From: Methylorubrum sp. B1-46 | GTDB taxonomy: Bacteria; Pseudomonadota; Alphaproteobacteria; Rhizobiales; Beijerinckiaceae | DNA: 64,000 nt | NCBI RefSeq assembly: GCF_021117295.1 | Contig: NZ_CP088247.1 | Coordinates: forward strand, 4,851,001-4,915,000 | Direction of reading: 5' to 3' | In this document: positions 18,388 to 27,701 of the stretch, in pieces | Position numbering within the stretch: the stretch's first letter is position 1 | How the letters are laid out: every line of letters begins with the position of its first letter | Position numbers and translations under genes: made by a program | Notes under the pieces: model-generated | What the model was told of the DNA's origin: nothing | Database searches by the model: none | What the model saw: only the letters and a program-made list of their open reading frames with translations

Positions 18388-20091
18388 TTGCCATTTCCGT
18401 CTCTGCCCTCCCCCCTCGCCCGGGCGCTCACCGAGCGCAACTATGCCGAGCCGACCCCCGTCCAGCAGGCGGTGCTCGACGCCGCGCCGGATCGCGACCT
18501 GCTCGTCTCGGCCCAGACCGGCTCGGGCAAGACCGTCGCCTTCGGTCTCGCCATCGCCGGCACGCTGCTCGGGCCCGAGGAGGCCCTGCCGCCGCCGGCC
18601 GCGCCGCTGGCCCTCGTCATCGCGCCGACCCGCGAACTGGCGCTTCAGGTGCAGCGCGAGCTGACCTGGCTCTACGCGCAGACCGGGGCGCGGGTCGTTC
18701 CCTGCGTCGGCGGCATGGACCCGCGCCGCGAGGCCCGCGCGCTGGAGGCCGGTGTCCACATTGTGGTCGGTACGCCGGGGCGTCTGCGCGACCACATGGA
18801 GCGGGGCCGGCTCGTCACCGACGAGCTGCGCGCCGTCGTCCTCGACGAGGCCGACGAGATGCTCGATATGGGCTTCCGCGAGGATCTCGAATTCATCCTC
18901 GCCGAGACCCCGGCGGATCGGCGCACCCTGCTGTTCTCGGCAACCCTGCCGAAGGCCATCGTCGCGCTGGCCGAGAGCTACCAGCGCGACGCCCTGCGGC
19001 TTGCCGTCGCCGGCGAGACCCGCGGCCATGCCGACATCGTCTACCGCGCCGTGCGGGTGATGCCGCGCGAGGTCGAGCACGCCGTCGTCAACGTGCTGCG
19101 CTACGTCGATGCGCCGGTGGCGATCGTGTTCTGCAACACCCGCGACGGGGTGCGCCATCTCCAAGCCTCGCTGACCGAGCGCGGCTTCTCCGCCGTGGCG
19201 CTCTCGGGTGAACTCGGCCAGGGCGAGCGCAACGCGGCGCTCCAGGCCCTGCGCGACGGTCGCGCCCGCGTCTGCGTCGCCACCGACGTCGCCGCCCGCG
19301 GCATCGACCTGCCGGGGCTCGACCTCGTCATCCATGCCGACCTGCCGCACGATGCCGAGGTGATGCAGCACCGTTCCGGCCGCACCGGCCGCGCCGGCCG
19401 CAAAGGCACGAGCGTCGTGCTGGTGCCGCCCGCCCGGCGGCGGCGCGCCGAGCAGATGTTCGCCATCGCCAAGGTCAGCCCCGATTGGAGCGGCCCGCCG
19501 AATGCGGACGAGATCCGCGCCCTCGACCGCGAGCGGATGATGTCCGATCCGCTGCTCGCCGAGCCGGAGACGGAGGAGGATCGCGAGTGGGAGCGGGAAT
19601 GGGCCGAAGCGCTGATGGAGCGCTGCCCGCCCGAGCGCCTCGCCGCCGCCTTCGCCCGTCTCTACCGCTCGCGCATCCCCGTGCCGGAAGAAGTCAGTGA
19701 TCCGGCCTACGAGACCAGCCGTCGCCCGGATTCCCGCGGCATCCCGGTCGGCGCCCCGCGGATCGGCGAGGATGAGCCGGCGGCGTGGTTCCGGCTCAAT
19801 CTCGGCCGCCGCGACCGGGTCGAGCCCCGCCGCCTGCTGCCGATGCTGACCCGCCGCGGACAGATCGGCCGTGGCGATATCGGTGCGATCCGGATCTTCG
19901 ACAACGAGACCGCCTTCGAGGTGCGGGCCAGCGCCGCGGAGGATTTCGCCGCCGCCTTCGCCCGGCGCGGGCCGGCGGATGTCCGCATCGAGCGGATGCC
20001 GGGAGACGGTCCCGCACCCGCCAAGGCGCCGAAGAGCCCCCGCGCCCAGCGCCACCGCCGCGAGGCGACCAAAACCGGCCGGGGCGGCTGA
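18388..20091 (+). CDS. DEAD-box ATP-dependent RNA helicase with DbpA-like RNA-binding domain
   Basis: RNA remodelling enzyme, about 567 residues, with all helicase motifs: the Q motif (EPTPVQQAVL), AQTGSGKT (42-49), PTRELA, GTPGRL, VLDEADEML (DEAD at 153-156), FSATLP, VATDVAARGIDLPG and HRSGRTGRAGRKG. Near residues 480-530, RGDIGAIRIFDNETAFEV matches the DbpA/CsdA RNA-binding domain. The tail is Arg/Lys/Pro-rich. No ATG is available near the conserved start, so TTG at 18388 (LPFPSLPSPLARAL) is the best choice, with GAAGG about ten bases upstream. Role is likely ribosome assembly or cold/stress RNA handling. Confidence 0.88.
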   Translation: MPFPSLPSPLARALTERNYAEPTPVQQAVLDAAPDRDLLVSAQTGSGKTVAFGLAIAGTLLGPEEALPPPAAPLALVIAPTRELALQVQRELTWLYAQTGARVVPCVGGMDPRREARALEAGVHIVVGTPGRLRDHMERGRLVTDELRAVVLDEADEMLDMGFREDLEFILAETPADRRTLLFSATLPKAIVALAESYQRDALRLAVAGETRGHADIVYRAVRVMPREVEHAVVNVLRYVDAPVAIVFCNTRDGVRHLQASLTERGFSAVALSGELGQGERNAALQALRDGRARVCVATDVAARGIDLPGLDLVIHADLPHDAEVMQHRSGRTGRAGRKGTSVVLVPPARRRRAEQMFAIAKVSPDWSGPPNADEIRALDRERMMSDPLLAEPETEEDREWEREWAEALMERCPPERLAAAFARLYRSRIPVPEEVSDPAYETSRRPDSRGIPVGAPRIGEDEPAAWFRLNLGRRDRVEPRRLLPMLTRRGQIGRGDIGAIRIFDNETAFEVRASAAEDFAAAFARRGPADVRIERMPGDGPAPAKAPKSPRAQRHRREATKTGRGG

Positions 20092-20406
20092 GCGACGCCG
20101 CCGGGCGATCGCGTTGCCGGCGGATCGTGAGGGATCAGCCCCTCCCCGTCATCCCGGAGCCGCATGGCGGAACCCGGGATTGCAACGCTGGGACATGCGG
20201 TGGAGGCTCGTCGTGGCCTGCACGCCTCCGGCGCCTCGGAATCAAGGCCGTGGGGGCCGAACCGAAACGATCGAGGGCGCAACCCCTCTGCAAAGGTCGC
20301 GCCTCGGATCGCCACGGCTTCGCTTCGCGATGACGGAGGCGGCTAAACGGAAAATCGTCGGGAAGGCTCGCATCCGGCGCGTCCGCACCGGATCGGCCGA
20401 CAACGG
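20092..20406. other. 315-bp intergenic region holding a family-A-like repeat
   Basis: It lies between the convergent ends of the helicase gene and the Pro/Ala-rich protein gene. Positions 20145-20336 form a composite repeat bounded by CCCGTCATCCCGGAGC and GCTTCGCGATGACGG. No gene is supported. Confidence 0.55.
20145..20336. repeat. Interspersed palindromic repeat, family A-like, copy 2
   Basis: A composite of about 190 bp. The right end (GATCGCCACGGCTTCG then CTTCGCGATGACGG) resembles the right ends of the copies at 8188 and 37176. The left end carries the matching CCCGTCATCCCGG. It is longer and more diverged than the other copies. Confidence 0.55.
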
Positions 20407-21348
20407 CTACTCGCCGCCGGACTTTTTGCCGAGCAGGCCGTTCACGGCGGCGTCCCAGCCTTCGCGGATCTGTCGACCGCCCGGAATCTTGACGCCGAGC
20501 AGTTCGGGCTCGTCCGCCGAATCCTGCGCCGGGTTGGCTGCGGGCGGCTGCGCCGAAGCGGTCTGGGTCGGCCGCGTCTCCGCCGTCCGATTGCGGGGAG
20601 CCGGCACCGCCTTGCGGGCGGCATCGGCTTTCGCGGTCTCGGCCTTCGCCTCGGGCTTGGTTTCAGCCTTGGCGATCTCGGGCTTCGCCTTCGGTGCGGG
20701 CAGCGAGACGAACTTGGCAGGCTGTTCCGTCTTGGCCCGGACGGTCTCGCTGCGGCTCGGAGGCAGCGGAACCGTGACCTTGGCGGGGGGCAGCGCGGCC
20801 GCCGTGCGGCCCGTGGCCGGGACCGTGGGGGCGGGTTCGATCGGAGGGTTGCCCCGCGTCGGCGACGACGCGGCGGCTTGAACCGTTGCCGCGCCTCGGG
20901 CCGGCAGCGCAGCTTGGGTCGGTGGCGTGGCTTGAGCGGGCAGCGTCGCTTGTGCAGGTGCTGCGGCTTGGACGAGCGCCGTGGCTTGCGTCGGTACCGC
21001 GACCGGGATGGGGGCTGTGGCCTTGACCGGCACCGGAGACGATGTCGACGGCGTGGGTTCGGCGATGGGAAGGCTCGCCCGGCGCGGTTCGATCGCGGGT
21101 CCGTCCGTCGTCGGCGCCAGGGCCGGAACACCGTCCTTCAGGTCGGGCCATTGCGAGGCGACCGGTGCAATCCGGGTCGGACGGCTCCGCGGATCGGCGA
21201 GATCGGAGAAGAACGAGAACGCCCCGACGGCGAAGACGACGAGGGCCACGCCCCCGCCGGCGGCGCCCGCGATTACGGGCAGCCGGAACCGGGCCTGGGC
21301 TCTCGCTTCGGACGGACGGGCTTCGGACGGATGAATCGCCACCGACAT
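20407..21348 (-). CDS. Membrane-anchored Pro/Ala-rich protein of unknown function
   Basis: 313 residues, not recognised as a family. After a short cytoplasmic N-terminus one TM segment is clear (PVIAGAAGGGVALVVFAVGA). The rest is a low-complexity Pro/Ala/Thr-rich periplasmic region with imperfect repeats of the type AQATLPAQATPPTQAALPA, then Lys/Glu-rich KAKPEIAKAETKPEAKAET. A short conserved-looking tail follows (LLGVKIPGGRQIREGWDAAV). Such architecture suits a protein spanning the periplasm, such as a TonB- or linker-like protein, but no TonB C-terminal domain is seen. The ATG at 21348 has AGAGG upstream. It is divergent from the sensor kinase gene. Confidence 0.65.
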   Translation of the reverse strand: MSVAIHPSEARPSEARAQARFRLPVIAGAAGGGVALVVFAVGAFSFFSDLADPRSRPTRIAPVASQWPDLKDGVPALAPTTDGPAIEPRRASLPIAEPTPSTSSPVPVKATAPIPVAVPTQATALVQAAAPAQATLPAQATPPTQAALPARGAATVQAAASSPTRGNPPIEPAPTVPATGRTAAALPPAKVTVPLPPSRSETVRAKTEQPAKFVSLPAPKAKPEIAKAETKPEAKAETAKADAARKAVPAPRNRTAETRPTQTASAQPPAANPAQDSADEPELLGVKIPGGRQIREGWDAAVNGLLGKKSGGE

Positions 21349-21854
21349 GCGGCCGGCCTCTTGCACGTTGTACCCCTGCAACAACACGGCCTCGGCAATG
21401 CGGCGGCAAGATGTCCGCGCGGCCTGAACAGAATTCAGGCGCCAGCCATCCACACGAATCTGGCGGAATCTCCGAGGCATTCAAACCTGACCGGACGGCG
21501 CGTGCCGCGGACAAGTCTCGCCCCGATCTGTTCTCGCCATCGTTCTTATCGGAGGCGGTTTAACGGAGCGTGTAGCCCGGAAGAGCTCTCGCGCCGCGTC
21601 GAGGCCGGCGACCATAAGAGAAACATCAGTGGGCCGTGCGACCCTGCGGCGCGGCCCCGGCATGGACTTTCGCCCGGCGATCGGCCACGGTGCCGTTCGT
21701 GCCGAAAGAGTAGAGATCTGAGACTTTTATCCGATGTCGGCTTGCCGAATTGTCCCGGGCCGAGCCGGTCCGCGGCGCCCTCGGCGGGCGGTGGCCTGAC
21801 CGACCGCGAGGGCCCGTGCCGAATCCCGCCGCGCTGCAACCCGATCTGTCGCCG

Positions 21855-23333
21855 ATGATGGCGCAACCGACATCCGATCCCAACGCCGACGAGGCGCAGG
21901 ATCGAGCCGCCGTGCCGTTCTGGGCCGGCTGGCCGACGCGCACGCGCCTGATCCTGATCGTGCTCGCCATCGACGTCGTCGCCGCCCTGGTCTCCTGCGG
22001 CGTGATCGTTCTGACGGCGCGCAGCGCCGTGCAGGTCGAGATGGCGGCCAGTCTCGCCACCGTCGAACCCCTGGTGGCCGACACCATCCGCTCCCTGCGC
22101 AGCCCGAGCCCCGAGAGCGTGCTCCACACCCTCGACCTGCGCTTCCAGGCCCTGCGCCACGTGCGCGTAACGATCCTCGATGCGGAAGGGCGGCGGGTCG
22201 GCTTCGGTCCGTCCGAGCAGGGGCGCGAGCAGCGCACGGCGCCGCGCTGGTTCGTCCGGCTGATCGCCCCCGAGCCGCACCAGCACGATCTGCCGATCAT
22301 CGTGCGCGGTGAGCGGATCGGCACCGCCGCGATCACGACCCAGCCCCTCGACGAGATCGAAGAGGTGTGGGGCTATGCCCGCTCGCTGGCGCTCGCCAGC
22401 CTGATCCTGAACCTCGCGGTGCTCGCCGCCCTCACTCTGGCGCTCGGGCGCATCCTGCGGCCGCTCGGCCGCCTCGCGAACGGACTGACCCGGCTGGAGC
22501 GGCACGACTACACCGCCCATCTCGACCCGCCCGCTTCCCGCGAACTGGCCGTGATCGCCGAGCGCTTCAACCGCGTGGCCGGGGCGCTGTCGGAGGCGCG
22601 AGCCGCCAACAGCCGTCTCAACCGCCAGCTCCTGACGGCCCAGGATGACGAGCGTGCCCGGATCGCGCTGGAACTCCACGACGAGTTCGGTCCCTGCCTG
22701 TTCGCCCTGGAGGCGAACGCGGCCTCCGTAGCGCGGCTCGCCGCCAGCCCCGGCGAGATCGACCGCGGTCGGCTCGCTTCGCGCGCCGGAGACATCGGCA
22801 GCATCGTCGGCCAGGTTCAGGTCCTGAACCGGGACCTCCTCAACCGGCTGCGCCCGCACGGCCTCGGCGAAGTGCCGCTCGCCGATTGCCTCAGCCTCCT
22901 CCTGCGCGACTTCCAGCGGCGCCATCCCGAGACGCGTTTCGAGGGCTCGTTCGAGGGGCTGGCCCAGGGCTACGGCGACATCGTCGACCTCACCGTGTTC
23001 CGCTGCATCCAAGAGAGCAGCACCAACGCCGTGCGCCATGGCGATGCCCGTCATGTCCGGGCCCGCGTGGCGCAGGAGGCCGACCCCGCCGGCCTGACGA
23101 CCCTTCAAATCAGCGTCGAGGATGACGGCACCGGCATCGCGCCCGGCCACCGCGTCGGCCTCGGACTGTCCGGAATGCGCGAGCGGGTCGAGGCGCTCGG
23201 CGGTCATTTCCGCCTCGACACGGCTTCTCTTGACAACGGCGGCTCCGGAACCGTTGTCCGGATCACCCTTCCGATCGATCCCGAGCGCGACGGCAGCGAG
23301 GTTCCGCCTCCGCCCGCGCCGCAACCCAAGTGA
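21855..23333 (+). CDS. Sensor histidine kinase, MoxY/NarX-like
   Basis: Membrane sensor, about 492 residues. TM1 (31-54) and TM2 (about 185-205) flank a periplasmic domain of the LapD/MoxY-N type with a WFVRLIAP segment. A HAMP region follows, then a HisKA_3 domain with His275 in RIALELHDEFG, the N box NAVRHGDA and G boxes DDGTGIAPGH and GLGLSGMRERV. The start is uncertain: ATG at 21855 or 21858, GTG at 21816 or TTG at 21750. It is followed after 10 bp by its response regulator. MoxY of methylotrophs controls methanol oxidation; that role here is inference. Confidence 0.85.
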   Translation: MMAQPTSDPNADEAQDRAAVPFWAGWPTRTRLILIVLAIDVVAALVSCGVIVLTARSAVQVEMAASLATVEPLVADTIRSLRSPSPESVLHTLDLRFQALRHVRVTILDAEGRRVGFGPSEQGREQRTAPRWFVRLIAPEPHQHDLPIIVRGERIGTAAITTQPLDEIEEVWGYARSLALASLILNLAVLAALTLALGRILRPLGRLANGLTRLERHDYTAHLDPPASRELAVIAERFNRVAGALSEARAANSRLNRQLLTAQDDERARIALELHDEFGPCLFALEANAASVARLAASPGEIDRGRLASRAGDIGSIVGQVQVLNRDLLNRLRPHGLGEVPLADCLSLLLRDFQRRHPETRFEGSFEGLAQGYGDIVDLTVFRCIQESSTNAVRHGDARHVRARVAQEADPAGLTTLQISVEDDGTGIAPGHRVGLGLSGMRERVEALGGHFRLDTASLDNGGSGTVVRITLPIDPERDGSEVPPPPAPQPK

Positions 23334-23343
23334 TGCGTGTCAG

Positions 23344-24033
23344 ATGAACGCCCCGGTCAGCAGCCCCGTGATGAAAGCGGCGTCGAGCAAGGGCGGACCC
23401 GTCCCGGTTCTGGTCATCGACGATCACCCGATCGTCCTGCAGGGCTGCCGCCGCGTGCTGGAGGATGCCGGGATCGAGACCGTGGTGGAGGCGACCGGCG
23501 TCGTCTCCGGCTACCGCGCCTTCCACCGCCTGCGCCCGCCGGTGGTGATCTGCGACCTGACCTTCCAGGGCAGCGGGCTGGCCGGCCTCGCCCTGATCCG
23601 GCGCATGCGCGCCATCGAGCCCGAGACCCGCGTCCTCGTCTTCTCGATGCACAACGATCCGGTCATCGTCTCGCGGGCGCTGGAGGCCGGGGCGCTCGGA
23701 TACGTCCTGAAGGATCACGCCTCGAACGAGCTGTACCAGGCCTTCGAGCGGGTACGCGCGGGCGAGGTCTATCTCGACCGGCGGCTGGCGACCGAGGTCG
23801 CCATGCTGCGCGCCGATCCGCGCCGCACGCCGGAGACCCAGCTGACGCCGCGCGAGCAGCAGATTTTGGCCCGCCTCGCCCAGGGCAAATCCTACGGCGC
23901 CATCGCCGCCGACCTCTCGGTCAGCTACAAGACCGTCACCAACGCCTGCTCGCAGATGCGCCAGAAGCTCAAGGTCCGCACGCTGGCCGAATTGATTCAC
24001 GTGGCGGTGACGCAGGCGCAAAGGCAGGGCTGA
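23344..24033 (+). CDS. LuxR/NarL-family response regulator
   Basis: 229 residues. The receiver has the acidic pair Asp26-Asp27 (VLVIDDHP), phospho-acceptor Asp71 (VICDLTFQG), Ser101 and Lys113 (VLKDHAS). The C-terminal GerE helix-turn-helix reads LTPREQQILARLAQGKSYGA and KTVTNACSQMRQKL. All phosphorelay residues are intact. The ATG at 23344 lies 10 bases after the kinase stop, so it is the cognate partner. The next gene, tenA, starts 26 bases downstream on the same strand. Confidence 0.93.
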   Translation: MNAPVSSPVMKAASSKGGPVPVLVIDDHPIVLQGCRRVLEDAGIETVVEATGVVSGYRAFHRLRPPVVICDLTFQGSGLAGLALIRRMRAIEPETRVLVFSMHNDPVIVSRALEAGALGYVLKDHASNELYQAFERVRAGEVYLDRRLATEVAMLRADPRRTPETQLTPREQQILARLAQGKSYGAIAADLSVSYKTVTNACSQMRQKLKVRTLAELIHVAVTQAQRQG

Positions 24034-24059
24034 TTTTCCTCGAAGACGGAGCGCCGTTC

Positions 24060-24743
24060 TTGGCCGACACCACCTCTGCCAGGCGCTTCACGCAGGAGGC
24101 CTGGGCCCGCAACCTCGCGGCCTACGAGACCATCCGCACGATGCCGTTCAACGCGGAACTGGCGGAGGGCTCGCTGAGCCCTGAGCGCTTCCGCCGCTAC
24201 ATCGTCCAGGATGCGCATTACCTGATCGGCTTCGGCCGGGCGCTGGCGCTCGCCGCCGCCAAGGCGCCGCATCCCGACCGGATCGTGCAGTTTGCCCGCG
24301 GCGCCGAGACCGCGATCGTGGTCGAGCGCGCGCTGCACGGGGGCTTCTTCCAGGCCTACGGCATCGATGCCGGGGCCTTTGCGGCGACGCCGCTCTCGCC
24401 CGCCTGCGACCACTACGTCGCGTGGCTGACGGCGACGGCCTATGCCGAGCCCTACGAAGTCGTGCTCGGGGCGCTCCTGCCCTGTTTCTGGATCTATGCC
24501 GAGGTCGGCCGCGACATCTTCTCCCGCGCGGGCGCCGACAATCCCTACCGTGCCTGGATCGACACCTATGCCGGCGAGGAATTCGGCGAGGCCGTGGCCG
24601 CGATGATCGCCGCGACCGATGAGGCCGCGGCGGACGCCTCACCCCTCCTGCGGGCGCGCATGCACGCGGCCTACACCCACGCCACCCGCCTCGAATACGG
24701 GTTCTGGGACGGGGCTTACCGCGACGTTTCCTGGCCGCTGTGA
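24060..24743 (+). CDS. tenA: Thiaminase II / aminopyrimidine aminohydrolase (TenA)
   Basis: Salvages degraded thiamine by hydrolysing aminomethyl-aminopyrimidine to HMP. It is 227 residues, all-helical, the usual size. Catalytic residues of the family are present: Asp51 (VQDAHYL), Cys142 (ALLPCFWIYAEVG) and Glu212 (LEYGFWDGAY). There is no ATG or GTG in frame before the conserved part, so TTG at 24060 with GGAG about nine bases upstream is taken. It follows a sensor kinase/regulator pair in the same direction; HMP product would feed ThiD, encoded 29 kb away in this window. Confidence 0.88.
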   Translation: MADTTSARRFTQEAWARNLAAYETIRTMPFNAELAEGSLSPERFRRYIVQDAHYLIGFGRALALAAAKAPHPDRIVQFARGAETAIVVERALHGGFFQAYGIDAGAFAATPLSPACDHYVAWLTATAYAEPYEVVLGALLPCFWIYAEVGRDIFSRAGADNPYRAWIDTYAGEEFGEAVAAMIAATDEAAADASPLLRARMHAAYTHATRLEYGFWDGAYRDVSWPL

Positions 24744-24906
24744 CACGAATCCGACAGCGGATCGCGACATCTTGGCCGTTTCCTTGCACGGTCTTGTCAC
24801 GGCCGGCCGTTGCGCGCACGCCGGTTTCGCGGTTGATCTATGAGATGTGACGCCGTGCCTTCCCTCTCATCGGGGGCGGCGGCATCAAGCGGGGGGTGAA
24901 ACGGAT

Positions 24907-26397
24907 ATGGCGTCAGGCTTGGCGAGTGATCTCTTTCGGATCAAGACGCTGGAACGGCTCAATGCCGACGCCGAATCCGGCGAGAACAAGCTGGAACGCC
25001 ACCTCGGTCCCTGGAGTCTGGTCGGCCTCGGCATCGGCGCGGTGATCGGCGCGGGCCTGTTCTCGCTCACGGGCATCGCCGCCGCCGAGCATGCGGGCCC
25101 GGCCGTCACGCTCTCGTTTGCCATCGCCGCCATCGGCTGCGCGCTCGCCGGCATGTGCTACAGCGAGCTGGCCGGCATGATCCCGGTCGCCGGCTCGGCC
25201 TACACCTACACCTATGCCACGATGGGCGAGTTCATCGCCTGGATCATCGGCTGGGATCTGGTGCTCGAATACGCGGTCGGCGCCGCCACCGTCTCGGTGA
25301 GCTGGTCGCGCTACGTCACCCGCTTCATGCGTGACACCCTCGGCATCAACCTGCCGGGCTCCCTCGTGCACTCGCCCTTCGAGACCTACCAGCTCGCCGA
25401 CGGCACGATGGCGCACGGCCTCGTCAACCTGCCGGCGATCCTGATCGTGGTCCTGACCTCGGCCCTGCTCATCGTCGGCATCCGCTCCTCGGCGCGCGTC
25501 AACGGCGTGGTGGTGCTGATCAAGCTCGCGGTGGTGATCACCGTGATCGGGGTCGGCCTGTTCTACATCAAGGCCCAGAACTACGACCCCTTCCTGCCGG
25601 CCAATACCGGCACCTTTGGCGAGTACGGCTGGAGCGGCGTGATGCGCGCGGCCGGCGTGGTGTTCTTCGCCTATGTCGGCTTCGACGCGGTCTCGACGGC
25701 GGCGCAGGAGGCCAAGAACCCCCAGCGCAACATGATGATCGGCATTCTCGGCTCGCTCGCGATCTGCACGGCGCTCTACATCGCGTTTGCAGGCGTGCTG
25801 ACCGGCCTCGTCCACTACGACGCCATGCGGGGCGACGCCGCCCCGGTGAACACCGCGATCGCCGCGACCCCCTATCCGTGGCTGAAGAGCCTCGTCACCT
25901 TCGGCGTGATCTGCGGCTTCTCGACCGTGATCCTGGTGCTGCTGCTCGGCCAGAGCCGGGTGTTCTACTCGATGTCGAAGGACCGACTGCTGCCGGGCTT
26001 CTTCTCGGCGATCCATCCCAAGTGGAAGACGCCCTACCGCTCGAACCTGTTCTTCATGGTGTTCACCAGCGCGCTCGGCGGCTTCCTGCCGATCTCGCAG
26101 CTCGGCCACATGACCAGCATCGGCACCCTGCTCGCCTTCATCCTCGTCTGCGCCGGCGTGATCATCCTGCGCCGCACCCAGCCCGACGCCCCGCGCGCCT
26201 ACCGCACGCCGCTGGTGCCGTTCGTGCCGATCCTCGGCGCGCTGTTCTGCCTTGCGATGATGCTCTCGCTCGACGGCGATACCTGGCTGCGCCTGATCAT
26301 CTGGCTGGCGATCGGCCTCGTGATCTACTTCGCATGGAGCCGCAAGCACAGCCGCATCGGCCGCGAGGAAGGGGCAGGCGCGAAGACGGCCATGTGA
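24907..26397 (+). CDS. APC-superfamily amino acid permease (cationic amino acid transporter-like)
   Basis: Inner-membrane transporter, 496 residues, about 12 TM helices. The first helix carries GLGIGAVIGAGLFSLTG, the APC substrate-site motif. AYTYTYATMGEFIAWIIGWD and FFAYVGFDAVSTAAQEAKNP are typical of the YfnA/CAT branch, likely proton-driven uptake or exchange of amino acids. The ATG at 24907 opens MASGLASDLFRIK, with a G-rich GGGGGGTGAAA upstream. A strong terminator follows. Substrate is unknown. Confidence 0.9.
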   Translation: MASGLASDLFRIKTLERLNADAESGENKLERHLGPWSLVGLGIGAVIGAGLFSLTGIAAAEHAGPAVTLSFAIAAIGCALAGMCYSELAGMIPVAGSAYTYTYATMGEFIAWIIGWDLVLEYAVGAATVSVSWSRYVTRFMRDTLGINLPGSLVHSPFETYQLADGTMAHGLVNLPAILIVVLTSALLIVGIRSSARVNGVVVLIKLAVVITVIGVGLFYIKAQNYDPFLPANTGTFGEYGWSGVMRAAGVVFFAYVGFDAVSTAAQEAKNPQRNMMIGILGSLAICTALYIAFAGVLTGLVHYDAMRGDAAPVNTAIAATPYPWLKSLVTFGVICGFSTVILVLLLGQSRVFYSMSKDRLLPGFFSAIHPKWKTPYRSNLFFMVFTSALGGFLPISQLGHMTSIGTLLAFILVCAGVIILRRTQPDAPRAYRTPLVPFVPILGALFCLAMMLSLDGDTWLRLIIWLAIGLVIYFAWSRKHSRIGREEGAGAKTAM

Positions 26398-26441
26398 GGT
26401 CGGCCGCCCGTCTCGCACGCCCGGGACCATAACATGACGAG

Positions 26442-26475
26442 AGGCCCACCCGGCGCACCGGGTGGGCCTTGTTCT
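26442..26475 (+). terminator. Rho-independent terminator after the permease gene
   Basis: The stem AGGCCCACCCGG / CCGGGTGGGCCT with loop CGCA is followed by TGTTCTATT, 44 bases past the stop codon. Confidence 0.85.
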
Positions 26476-26605
26476 ATTCAGCATTGGGACGTGCAGCGTC
26501 CCAGACTTGGTCTTGATCCAATCTCTTGGGATTACGAGCCAACCAGCCGATCTGGCAGCATGAGGCGCGATGGGCCTGCCCCAGAAACGGCGCTCAAGCC
26601 GATTT

Positions 26606-27511
26606 TCAGGCCCGGCGGGCCACGGCCAGCACCGGCGGCTCGGCGAGGCCGATGAGGGGGCGGCCCACCTCGATCGACTGGCGCTCGCGGGCGATGAAGG
26701 CGGTCGGCATCTCGGCCTGCATCTCGGCCTCGACCTTGCGCAACTGCACGTCGGAATGGGCCGGGTGCAGGTGGATGATGCCGAGCGCCTTGACCCCGGC
26801 TCCCTTGGCCAGCTCGACCCCCTTCTGCCAGGTCGAGTGGCCCCAGCCCTTGCAGCAGGGATACTCGCCCTCGGTGAACATGCCGTCATAGACGAGGAGG
26901 TCGGCCCCCTCGACGAAGCGGCACAGCTCCGGATCGGGCCAGTTCGTGCCGTGCTCGATGTCGCTGATGACGCAGAGGCGCTTGCCGCCGTAATCGAAGC
27001 GGTAGCCCGTCGACCCCTGCGGGTGGTCGAGCAGGATCGTATCGACGCGGATGCCGTCGGCGAAGGTCAGCGACTCGCCTGCCTTGAAGCCGTGATGCTT
27101 GAAGGTGCAGGGCAGCACGTCGAGCGTCACCGGAAACAACGGCGGCGAGAATAGCCGGTCGAGCGCGTCCTGCGCGCTGGCGCCGTCGAGATTCCCGCAA
27201 TAGGTGTGGATCGTGTGGTCGCAATCCATCACCGCCGGCTTGAAGAAGGGCAGGCCGGCCGTGTGGTCGAGATGGAGATGGCTGAACAGCAGATCGATGT
27301 CCCGCGGCAGCGACTCGCGGCAGCTCCGCCCGAAGGCATTGAGCCCGGAACCGGCATCGATGACGAACAGGCGATCCCCGCAGCGGATCTCCAGGCACGG
27401 CGTATTGCCGCCGAACTCGGCGGTCTCGGGGCCGCTGACCGGCGTGGAGCCGCGTACGCCCCAGAAACGCAGGACGAGGGCCTCGTCCTTGGCTGGATAT
27501 GGCAGGGTCAT
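26606..27511 (-). CDS. Metallo-beta-lactamase-fold hydrolase (RNase Z / PhnP-like)
   Basis: 301 residues. Zinc-binding motif SHLHLDHTAG, plus later ligands in ISDIEHG, LVYDGMFTEGEYP and HLHPAHSD. The opening LRFWGVRGSTPVSGPET is shared with a branch of the COG1235 phosphodiesterases. No signal peptide is seen, so it is cytoplasmic. Natural substrate unknown; cyclic nucleotide or phosphonate-type phosphodiesters are possible. The ATG at 27511 (MTLPYPAKDEAL) is preferred over an ATG at 27577. It converges on the permease. Confidence 0.8.
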   Translation of the reverse strand: MTLPYPAKDEALVLRFWGVRGSTPVSGPETAEFGGNTPCLEIRCGDRLFVIDAGSGLNAFGRSCRESLPRDIDLLFSHLHLDHTAGLPFFKPAVMDCDHTIHTYCGNLDGASAQDALDRLFSPPLFPVTLDVLPCTFKHHGFKAGESLTFADGIRVDTILLDHPQGSTGYRFDYGGKRLCVISDIEHGTNWPDPELCRFVEGADLLVYDGMFTEGEYPCCKGWGHSTWQKGVELAKGAGVKALGIIHLHPAHSDVQLRKVEAEMQAEMPTAFIARERQSIEVGRPLIGLAEPPVLAVARRA

Positions 27512-27701
27512 CGATCGGCACCAATGCCCGGTTTCATGCCGGGCTTTCTCGGGTCGCAGTGGCGCCGCCGTGCGCATCCGCGCACGTTTTCGCGGCTGTC
27601 CTTCGGCCCCTCATCGGGCACGGAGTGTACAGTGCTGAGATGGGGGCCCGCCATTCGGGTCTGTGTGCGTGCTCGCACACGCCGTTTCGAGGAGATCCAG
27701 A

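Noticed and set aside
20880-21050. Short repeated units suspected to be a CRISPR array
   Set aside because: They are imperfect codons for an Ala/Pro/Thr/Gln-rich protein segment, with no constant repeat and no unique spacers.
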